Source of the DNA: Prevotella sp. UBA6429
GTDB lineage: Bacteria > Bacteroidota > Bacteroidia > Bacteroidales > Bacteroidaceae
Reading direction: 5' to 3'
Assembly (NCBI GenBank): GCA_002437285.1
Contig: DJOV01000013.1
Coordinates: 46,257-57,772 of the forward strand
Length of the DNA: 11,516 bases
Under the pieces are notes generated by a model. It was not told the origin of the DNA and did not search any database. It saw only the letters and a list, made by a program, of their open reading frames with translations. The stretch's first letter is position 1, and every line of letters starts with the position of its first letter. The translations under genes were made by a program, and so were the position numbers. This document shows positions 5,659 through 11,516 of the stretch, one piece after another.

Positions 5659-6279
5659 ATGAAAAAAATGATGACGCTATGGCTGTGCCTCCTTCTGTGC
5701 GGAATGGCGCAAGCGCAAAACAACATGAAGATCACCCTCAACAACGGCAGCGTGGTGGAAGGCGTGACGAAACACCTGTTCATGCTCGAGAACGCCGATG
5801 CCATCCTACTGAAAGACACCAAGACGGGAGAGAACAGTGAGTACAAGTCTACCGACATCAAGAGCGTGAACTACTACGACCCCGACTCGAAAGAGTGGAT
5901 CACCTTCGTGCCGCTCATGGCCCAGCGCACGCTGCCCACCGTGTGGAACAAGAACCCCAAGCCCTACAAGAACCCCGTATTCCTCACGCCTGTGTATGAG
6001 GGCAAGCACGTGTCCGCCTACATCCACTACATAACCACCGCCACCAACACCAAGACCATGCACCTGCAAGGCACCAGCTACATGTATTACTTCAAGGTGC
6101 ACAGCGAGGATGTGGCCAAGAGTTACTGCATGGGTAGCATGATCGGCATCAAGATGCTGCTCAAGATTGTGTTCAAGCCTTACCCGGTGATGAAGGAGAC
6201 CATCAACGACCTTGACACCAAAGCCTTTGCCAAGGACCCCGTGTCACTCATCAAGACATTTGACGAGCTGCTCAAATAG
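5659..6279 (+). CDS. Secreted/periplasmic protein of unknown function
   Basis: A 206-residue protein with a clear Sec signal peptide: basic KK at 2-3, a hydrophobic core MTLWLCLLLCGMA, and a probable signal-peptidase I cleavage after AQA at about residue 19. The cysteine in LLLC lacks the small residue of a lipobox, so a lipoprotein is unlikely. The mature N-terminus (about 22-75) alternates strands around LNNGSVVEGV and reads like a small beta-barrel; the remainder has no recognised catalytic motif. Nothing shows a membrane anchor, so periplasm or outer surface is inferred. It stands alone: its own promoter lies upstream and a strong terminator 58 bp downstream. Codon use and GC content resemble its neighbours. 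I do not know the family; similar short secreted proteins are common and uncharacterised in Bacteroidales. Confidence 0.85.
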   Translation: MKKMMTLWLCLLLCGMAQAQNNMKITLNNGSVVEGVTKHLFMLENADAILLKDTKTGENSEYKSTDIKSVNYYDPDSKEWITFVPLMAQRTLPTVWNKNPKPYKNPVFLTPVYEGKHVSAYIHYITTATNTKTMHLQGTSYMYYFKVHSEDVAKSYCMGSMIGIKMLLKIVFKPYPVMKETINDLDTKAFAKDPVSLIKTFDELLK

Positions 6280-6337
6280 GCCCGCGGCAAGCCTCGTGGA
6301 AGGCAGCCCGCAGCGCCTTCACGACACCCGTACAAGC

Positions 6338-6385
6338 AAAAGGCGGGAGACCCATTGCGACTTGGGTTTCCCGCCTTTTTTGTTT
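6338..6385 (+). terminator. Bidirectional intrinsic terminator between convergent genes
   Basis: A 17-bp stem with one G-U pair (6338-6354 with 6363-6379) and an 8-nt loop is followed by a T-run (6376-6381, then GTTT) on the plus strand and by CCTTTTGCTTG on the minus strand. It serves the secreted-protein gene and pyruvate kinase, which ends at 6405. Confidence 0.92.
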
Positions 6386-6404
6386 CTTGATGATGGGCGT
6401 AGAG

Positions 6405-7856
6405 CTACTTGACCTTCATGTTGGGCAAGTGGAACTCGTATCTCTTGTCGAAATAGTCCTTCACCCTGTTGACCTCCAGGAAGGTGGTGCCCCCACCCTC
6501 TCCGAACGACCCCGAGAGATAGGCTATCTTGTCGTCCGCCTTGATGTATCCCTTCTGCTTGAGCATGCGCAAAGCGGCGGTGAACATGTAGTCGGGACTG
6601 ACGTGCTCCTTCTGGTAGATGGGTATGACACCATACGAGAGGTTGAGCCAGCGCTGCGTCTTATCCTTGTAGCAGATGGCCAGAACAGGCTTGGGACCGC
6701 GGAAGGCCGCCAAGTTGCGCGCCGTCTCGCCCGTCTCTGAGTCGGTGATGATGCCCGACACGCCCAGCAGTCGTGTGGAGTCGATGGCCGCGTGCGCCAG
6801 GAACTCGCGCTGTGAGCAATGCTCGCTCAATGGCACCTCGTCCTGATGACCGAAGTTGAGGCGGTCACGCTCAGCCTGCTCGGCAATGGCCGCCATGGTC
6901 TGCACGGCCTCCAGGGGATATTTGCCGCTGGCCGTCTCACCGCTGAGCATGAGCGCATCGGTGTTCGAATAGATGGCGTTGGCAATGTCGGTGACCTCGG
7001 CACGGGTAGGCCTGGGATTCTCGATCATGGTGTGAAGCATCTGCGTGGCCACGATGACCGGTTTCTTCTTCTGCACACACTTGCGGATGATCATGCGCTG
7101 TATGCCCGGTATCTTCTCTATGGGCACCTCGATGCCCAGGTCTCCGCGGGCCACCATCACGCCATAGCTGGCGTCGATGATCTCATCGATGTTGTCGACG
7201 CCCTCCTGGTTCTCGATCTTCGAGATGATCTTGATGTCGGAGTGGTGCTCGTCGAGGATGTCCTGCACAGCCTTCACGTCGGCCGCCGACCTCACGAAAC
7301 TGTGGGCGATGAAGTCGATATCCTCATCAATGGCCAATAGAATGTTGCGCTTGTCCTTCTCGGTGAGGGCGGGCAGGTCGATGTGTTCTCCCGGTACGTT
7401 CACGCTCTTGTGGGCTCCCAGCACGCCATCGTTTTGCATGGTGGCGTAGACAGTGGGGCCAACGATCTCCATGACCTGCATGTCGAGCAAGCCATCGTCA
7501 ATCAGGATGTGGTCGCCCACCTTCACGTCACGCGCAAAGTCGGGGTAGTTCACATTGATGATGTCGTGGGTGGTCTCCATCTCCGGCCGGCCGAAGATCT
7601 TCACCACATCACCCGTCTTGTAACTGATTTTATCCTTGACATCCGTCGTGCGCACCTCGGGGCCCTTCGTGTCGATGAGGATGCCGATATGCGGCGACAC
7701 GGTGCGCACATTGCGAATGATATTGCGAATGCCATCCTGAGAAGCGTGAGCCGTGTTCATCCTGACTACATTCATGCCTGCGAAGAACAGTTTGCGCAGG
7801 AAATCCACATCACAACGGCGATCACTAACGGAACATACAATCTTTGTCTGCTTCAT
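6405..7856 (-). CDS. pyk: Pyruvate kinase
   Basis: A 483-residue cytosolic glycolytic enzyme that transfers phosphate from phosphoenolpyruvate to ADP, giving pyruvate and ATP. Active-site landmarks are all in order: R32 in VVRMN, IDTKGPEVRT (61-70), the catalytic K213 and metal ligand E215 in SKIENQEGV, D239 in ARGDLGIEVP, T271 in VATQML, and the ENPRPTRAEVTDIANAI signature (279-295). A C-terminal allosteric domain follows, so the protein is full length. One oddity is that the usual RLNFSH is RMNTAH, replacing the serine that helps bind K+ (S77 in the rabbit muscle enzyme) with A36. The start is supported by a -7 box about 25 nt upstream. It is divergent from uxaB and convergent with the secreted-protein gene across a shared terminator. 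Confidence 0.97.
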   Translation of the reverse strand: MKQTKIVCSVSDRRCDVDFLRKLFFAGMNVVRMNTAHASQDGIRNIIRNVRTVSPHIGILIDTKGPEVRTTDVKDKISYKTGDVVKIFGRPEMETTHDIINVNYPDFARDVKVGDHILIDDGLLDMQVMEIVGPTVYATMQNDGVLGAHKSVNVPGEHIDLPALTEKDKRNILLAIDEDIDFIAHSFVRSAADVKAVQDILDEHHSDIKIISKIENQEGVDNIDEIIDASYGVMVARGDLGIEVPIEKIPGIQRMIIRKCVQKKKPVIVATQMLHTMIENPRPTRAEVTDIANAIYSNTDALMLSGETASGKYPLEAVQTMAAIAEQAERDRLNFGHQDEVPLSEHCSQREFLAHAAIDSTRLLGVSGIITDSETGETARNLAAFRGPKPVLAICYKDKTQRWLNLSYGVIPIYQKEHVSPDYMFTAALRMLKQKGYIKADDKIAYLSGSFGEGGGTTFLEVNRVKDYFDKRYEFHLPNMKVK

Positions 7857-7881
7857 AATTTTGATCCATTTTGTATACGTG

Positions 7882-7889
7882 CAAAGTTA
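7882..7889 (-). promoter_or_regulatory. -7 promoter box of pyk
   Basis: On the minus strand TAACTTTG (7889-7882) is an exact TAnnTTTG box, giving a start near 7878 and a leader of about 20 nt. No good TTTG -33 lies at the usual distance, so activator help or a relaxed -33 is possible. Confidence 0.65.
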
Positions 7890-7949
7890 CTATATTTTTT
7901 TGGATTACTTAGCGCAACAAGGACATAAAATCAACAACGCAAAGGTTTA

Positions 7950-7963
7950 CGTTAAATTTAACG
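7950..7963. promoter_or_regulatory. 14-bp perfect palindrome, candidate operator
   Basis: CGTTAAATTTAACG is a perfect 14-bp palindrome in the pyk-uxaB divergent gap, about 33 bp upstream of the uxaB -7 box and about 60 bp upstream of the pyk -7 box. The position suits an activator site for uxaB or a shared operator. The regulator is unknown. Confidence 0.5.
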
Positions 7964-7995
7964 CGCATGAACCCGCACACCTATCAAATTATTAT

Positions 7996-8003
7996 TAACT
8001 TTG
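7996..8003 (+). promoter_or_regulatory. -7 promoter box of uxaB
   Basis: TAACTTTG (7996-8003) is an exact TAnnTTTG box, predicting a start near 8008. No TTTG -33 is visible at 19-21 bp. The leader would be about 14 nt to the ATG at 8022, or about 32 nt to the in-frame ATG at 8040. Confidence 0.65.
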
Positions 8004-8021
8004 CCCCCAACTTAACGAACT

Positions 8022-9524
8022 ATGACACGTTTTCCAATCATGAAAGAACTGAAAGCTCTGAACCGCCGCACCGCCCCCAAAAGTGCGATGCCCGAACGCA
8101 TCATCCAGTTTGGCGAAGGCAATTTCCTTCGCGCGTTTGTCGACTGGATCATTTTCAACATGGACCAGAAGACCGACTTCAACTCGAGCGTGGTCGTCGT
8201 GCAGCCCATTGCCCATGGCATGGTGGACTGGCTCAACGGCCAGGACTGCCTCTACCATGTGAACCTGCAAGGCAAGGAGAATGGCGCTCCCGTCAACTCG
8301 CTCACGCGCATCGATGTCATCAGCCGCGCCCTCAATCCCTACACGCAGTTCCAGGCTTTCCTGGCACTCGCCGAACAGCCTGAGATGCGCTTCGTCATCT
8401 CCAACACCACGGAGGCGGGCATCGCCTTCGACCCTGACTGCCGGCTGGCCGACGCGCCTGCCGCCAGCTATCCCGGCAAGCTCGTCCAACTGCTGTTCCA
8501 CCGTTACCAGTACTTCGCGGGTGACCCCTCCAAGGGCATGATCATCATGCCCTGCGAGCTCATCTTCCTCAATGGGCACCACCTCAAAGAGTGCATCTAC
8601 CAGTATATCGAGCTATGGAAAGAGGACATGGGCGACGACTACGCGGGCTTCAAGGCGTGGTTTGCTGACCATTGCTACGTCTGCGCCACACTCGTTGACC
8701 GTATCGTGCCGGGCTTCCCACGCGACACCATCGCCGACATCCAACAGAAGATCCGCTACAAAGACAACCTCGTGGTGAAGGCCGAGAGCTTCCACCTCTG
8801 GGTCATCGAGAAGGCTGAGAACATGACCATCGAGCAGATGAAGGAGGAGTTCCCGGCCGACAAGGCAGGCCTGCACGTGCTCATCACCGACAACGAAAAG
8901 CCTTACCACGCCCGCAAGGTGACGCTGCTCAACGGCCCCCACACGGTGCTCTCGCCCGTGGCCTTCCTCAGCGGCGTGAACATCGTGCGCGATGCCTGCG
9001 AGCACCCCGTGATAGGTCGCTACATACACAAGGTGCAGTTTGACGAGCTCATGCAGACGCTCGACCTGCCTCTCGACGAGTGCCAGCAGTTTGCCAATGA
9101 TGTGCTGGAGCGCTTCGAGAACCCCTTCGTCGACCACCAAGTCACATCCATCATGCTTAATAGCTTCCCGAAGTACGAGACGCGCGACTTGCCGGGCGTG
9201 AAGACCTATCTCAAGCGCAAGGGGCAACTACCCACAGGACTGGTGTTTGGCCTGGCCGCCATCATCACCTATTATAAAGGCGGCAAGCGCGCCGACGGCA
9301 CGCCCATCACGCCCAACGACGACCCGAAGATTATGGATCGCCTGACGCAACTGTGGGCCACTGGCGACACACAGGCTGTGGCCGAGGGTGTGCTGGCGTT
9401 CGACTACGTGTGGCACGAGAACCTCAACCAGACCGTTCCGGGACTCTGCGCCATGGTGAAAGGATATCTTGACCTCATACAGGAGAAGGGCATGCTGGAG
9501 GCCGTGAAGACCATCCTGGCATAA
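8022..9524 (+). CDS. uxaB: Tagaturonate reductase (altronate oxidoreductase)
   Basis: A 500-residue cytosolic NAD-dependent enzyme of the long-chain polyol/mannitol dehydrogenase family, reducing tagaturonate to altronate in the galacturonate (pectin) degradation pathway. The N-terminal nucleotide-binding region contains IIQFGEGNFLRAFVDW (27-42). The catalytic family motif is K299-x4-N304-x2-H307 in RKVTLLNGPHT, followed by LSPVAFLSGVNIVRDA; FVDHQVTSIMLNSFPKY is also a strong family block. Length is near the E. coli enzyme (483 aa). Two ATGs are possible: 8022 (used here) and 8040, whose MKELKALN start looks closer to how I expect Bacteroidales homologues to begin; the leader lengths do not settle it. 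No uxaA, uxaC or transporter is adjacent, so the rest of the pathway must be encoded elsewhere. It diverges from pyk and ends before a bidirectional terminator. Confidence 0.93.
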   Translation: MTRFPIMKELKALNRRTAPKSAMPERIIQFGEGNFLRAFVDWIIFNMDQKTDFNSSVVVVQPIAHGMVDWLNGQDCLYHVNLQGKENGAPVNSLTRIDVISRALNPYTQFQAFLALAEQPEMRFVISNTTEAGIAFDPDCRLADAPAASYPGKLVQLLFHRYQYFAGDPSKGMIIMPCELIFLNGHHLKECIYQYIELWKEDMGDDYAGFKAWFADHCYVCATLVDRIVPGFPRDTIADIQQKIRYKDNLVVKAESFHLWVIEKAENMTIEQMKEEFPADKAGLHVLITDNEKPYHARKVTLLNGPHTVLSPVAFLSGVNIVRDACEHPVIGRYIHKVQFDELMQTLDLPLDECQQFANDVLERFENPFVDHQVTSIMLNSFPKYETRDLPGVKTYLKRKGQLPTGLVFGLAAIITYYKGGKRADGTPITPNDDPKIMDRLTQLWATGDTQAVAEGVLAFDYVWHENLNQTVPGLCAMVKGYLDLIQEKGMLEAVKTILA

Positions 9525-9621
9525 CCACTCCACCGGGCTGGCCACGAGGGGAGGGAGCCACGCCCGTCTTCGCACACTTGAGCGATGCCCACAAAGGGGC
9601 GTCGCCTCACCTGGAAAAACC

Positions 9622-9664
9622 AAAAGTCCGCAAGGCTTGCATGTGCAGGCCTTGCGGACTTTTT
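9622..9664 (+). terminator. Bidirectional intrinsic terminator after uxaB
   Basis: A perfect 15-bp stem (9622-9636 with 9649-9663), whose loop can fold further (TTGCA with TGCAG), is followed by TTTTT then GCG on the plus strand. On the minus strand the flank is CTTTTGGTTTTT. It separates uxaB from the convergent dehydrogenase gene ending at 9699. The 9525-9621 stretch before it holds nothing I recognise. Confidence 0.9.
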
Positions 9665-9698
9665 GCGTGTTGGAACACTCCTATGTGGATGGCTTAGG

Positions 9699-11303
9699 TT
9701 ACCGGGCGTTCAGGTATTGCGCACACATCTCGGCGCAGCGCTCGCCGTCAACACCCGCCGACACGATGCCGCCCGCATAGCCAGCGCCCTCGCCACAGGG
9801 GAACAGCCCTTGCAGGCGCACATGCTGCAACGTGTCACGCTCGCGGATGACACGCAGGGGGCTCGACGTGCGCGTCTCTGTGGCGATGACCACGGCCTCG
9901 TTGGTGAGGAAGCCATGCTTGTGCTTGCCGAAAAACTTAAAGCCCTCCTGCAGGCGATGGGCCACGAAGGACGGCAACCAGAAGTGGAGGGGCGAACTGA
10001 TCAGCCCCGGCGCATAGCTGCTCTCCGGCAGGTCATAGCTGAGCCGGCTGTTCACAAAGTCGGCCATGCGCTGCGCGGGAGCTGTCTGTTGGCGGTTGCC
10101 CTGCTGCCAGCACATCTTCTCCAGCGCTTCCTGGAAGCGCATCACGCGGAGCACATCGTCGCCAGGCTCGCGCTCATCTTCTCCTGCGGGCAACATGCTT
10201 TCCACATCGTCGGGTTCCACCTGCACCACCATGCCCGAGTTGCTCCAGCGGGTGCCGCGGTTGCTGGGCGACATGCCGTTGACCACGATCTGCTCGGGAC
10301 CCGTGGCGGCGGGAATGACGAAACCGCCCGGACACATGCAGAACGAGTAGACGCCGCGCCCGTCGACCTGGGTCACCACCGAATACTCGGCCGCGGGCAG
10401 GTACTTGCCACGCCCCTGGCGGGAGTGATACTGTATCTGGTCGATGAGCTGCGCCGGATGCTCCAGGCGCACCCCCACGGCGATGCCCTTGGCCTCCATC
10501 TCCACATGAGCCTGGTGGAGGTATCGGTAGACGTCGCGCGCACTATGGCCAGTGGCCAGGATGACGGGTCCGCGGAACGTGAGCTCGCGGCCCGTGGCCA
10601 GGTCGACGGCCGCCACGCCCTGCACACTGTCACCCTCGATGAGGAGCGAAATCATCTTGGTCTGGAAGTGGACCTCTCCCCCACTCCGCAAGATCTGCTC
10701 ACGCATGTTCTCGATGACGCGCGGCAACTTGTCGGTACCGATATGCGGATGGGCGTCGGCCAGAATCGATGGCGAGGCGCCAAACTGGCAAAAGACGTTC
10801 AGAATCTTCTCCGTCGAGCCGCGCTTCTTGCTTCGGGTGTAGAGCTTGCCGTCGCTGAACGCTCCGGCTCCGCCCTCGCCAAAACAATAGTTGCTCTCGG
10901 GGTCCACCCGCTGCGTCTTGGTGATCAGGGCCATGTCTTTCTTGCGCGCATGCACATCCTTGCCCCGCTCCAGCACGACAGGCCTGAAGCCCAGCTCCAC
11001 CAGGCGCAGGGCCGCAAACAGGCCGCCTGGTCCCATGCCCACCACGATGACGCGGGGACGGTCGGACACGTCGCTGTAGACGGTGGGCGTGTAAGCGTCG
11101 TCTTGCGGCAGCTCGTTGATGTAGACGCGCACCTGCAAGTTTACATAGATGGTGCGCTGGCGCGCGTCGATGCTGCGGCGCAACACACGCACACGCTGGA
11201 CCGTGCGTGCGTCAATGCCCTTGTCGCGAGCCAGGAAGTCGATGATGCCCTGCTCGCTGCTGGCGACCTGCGGCAGCACTCTCAATTGATATTCGTTGAC
11301 CAT
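9699..11303 (-). CDS. FAD-dependent dehydrogenase, COG2509 type
   Basis: A 534-residue flavoprotein of the uncharacterised COG2509 (NAD/FAD-utilising dehydrogenase) family. An N-terminal extension of about 82 residues, rich in strands and arginine, precedes the dinucleotide-binding fold: VIVVGMGPGGLFAALRL (85-101), ending at E112 for ribose binding. Later blocks typical of the family are GEGGAGAFSDGKL, the second-nucleotide segment VILATGHSARD, GVRLEHP, the CMCPGGFVIPA cysteine-containing loop, and the C-terminal FAD-contact motif GEGAGYAGGIVSAGVDG. There is no signal peptide or membrane segment, so it is cytosolic. The substrate is unknown; annotations range from generic dehydrogenase to oxidoreductase. 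It is monocistronic, with a -7 box about 20 nt upstream of its ATG and a direct repeat overlapping the promoter. Confidence 0.92.
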   Translation of the reverse strand: MVNEYQLRVLPQVASSEQGIIDFLARDKGIDARTVQRVRVLRRSIDARQRTIYVNLQVRVYINELPQDDAYTPTVYSDVSDRPRVIVVGMGPGGLFAALRLVELGFRPVVLERGKDVHARKKDMALITKTQRVDPESNYCFGEGGAGAFSDGKLYTRSKKRGSTEKILNVFCQFGASPSILADAHPHIGTDKLPRVIENMREQILRSGGEVHFQTKMISLLIEGDSVQGVAAVDLATGRELTFRGPVILATGHSARDVYRYLHQAHVEMEAKGIAVGVRLEHPAQLIDQIQYHSRQGRGKYLPAAEYSVVTQVDGRGVYSFCMCPGGFVIPAATGPEQIVVNGMSPSNRGTRWSNSGMVVQVEPDDVESMLPAGEDEREPGDDVLRVMRFQEALEKMCWQQGNRQQTAPAQRMADFVNSRLSYDLPESSYAPGLISSPLHFWLPSFVAHRLQEGFKFFGKHKHGFLTNEAVVIATETRTSSPLRVIRERDTLQHVRLQGLFPCGEGAGYAGGIVSAGVDGERCAEMCAQYLNAR

Positions 11304-11321
11304 AGTTGTTCTTGTTTACGA

Positions 11322-11329
11322 CAAAGTTA
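11322..11329 (-). promoter_or_regulatory. -7 promoter box of the COG2509 gene
   Basis: On the minus strand TAACTTTG (11329-11322) is an exact TAnnTTTG box, with an expected start near 11318 and a leader of about 15 nt. No TTTG is found at the -33 distance; a spaced repeat occupies the region instead. Confidence 0.65.
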
Positions 11330-11339
11330 CGACTATTTT

Positions 11340-11369
11340 CCAATTATCCACACCCCCACCCCCAATTAT
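11340..11369 (-). repeat. Direct repeat ATAATTGG x2, 22-bp period, in promoter
   Basis: CCAATTAT occurs at 11340-11347 and 11362-11369 (ATAATTGG on the minus strand), 22 bp start to start, which is about two DNA turns, separated by a C-rich spacer. The inner copy lies 10 bp upstream of the -7 box. This is a candidate regulator site. Beyond it, 11370-11516 holds nothing I can support. Confidence 0.5.
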
Positions 11370-11516
11370 TTTTCGCTCTTCCGGAATTTGATATGGGTTA
11401 CATTCCAGCCATGGGTCATGTCACGCCAAGTTCAAGAAAATCAACATCGAATACAAAGGTCTGTCGATGGAAGACTGCAATCCTGCCGTTACCACTATCG
11501 TTGTCATGATTTTTGG

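Noticed and set aside
11306..11509. 67-aa plus-strand reading frame at the right edge
   Set aside because: It overlaps the COG2509 promoter antisense, has low-complexity proline/leucine-rich ends and no recognisable start context.

Overview
The window looks like chromosomal DNA from a Bacteroidales bacterium, most likely Prevotellaceae. Three things point there. Start codons lack Shine-Dalgarno sequences. Several genes and the tRNA pair carry the Bacteroidetes-type -7 box TAnnTTTG, twice with a TTTG -33 box at exactly 20 bp. The HtpG (684 aa), pyruvate kinase and tagaturonate reductase proteins have the features I associate with Bacteroidales versions. Coding regions are fairly GC-rich and gaps are AT-rich. 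I see no CRISPR array, transposase, phage gene or defence cluster; most of the window is ordinary core genome.

Layout. 1-622: no convincing gene; a pentanucleotide tandem repeat, long-range complementarity and a hairpin that could end a transcript, so possibly a structured RNA or a degenerate dispersed element. 623-4082 (+): a compact run of htpG, nth (endonuclease III) and a DUF2461 protein, closed by a strong bidirectional terminator. 4274-4639 (-): a small basic protein of unknown function with a textbook promoter. 4986-5163 (+): two identical tRNA-Arg(ACG) genes with their own promoter and terminator. 5281-5493 (+): a small predicted membrane-anchored protein. 5659-6279 (+): a secreted protein of unknown function whose promoter spacer holds a G9 tract. 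6405-7856 (-): pyruvate kinase, diverging from uxaB (8022-9524, +), with a 14-bp palindrome between them. 9699-11303 (-): a COG2509-type FAD-dependent dehydrogenase, with a spaced direct repeat in its promoter region. Convergent gene pairs are separated by hairpins with T-runs on both strands.

The genes fall into general housekeeping (protein folding, base-excision repair, translation) and sugar-acid/glycolytic metabolism. UxaB belongs to the galacturonate branch, which ends in pyruvate and glyceraldehyde-3-phosphate, so its divergent pairing with pyruvate kinase is metabolically sensible, although shared control is only inferred.

The points most worth a second look are: the apparent swap of the near-universal tRNA G19-C56 tertiary pair to A19-U56 in both tRNA-Arg copies; a poly-G tract lying in a promoter spacer, which could allow phase variation; the unexplained first 420 bases; loss of a potassium-ligand serine in pyruvate kinase; and palindrome or direct-repeat operator candidates.
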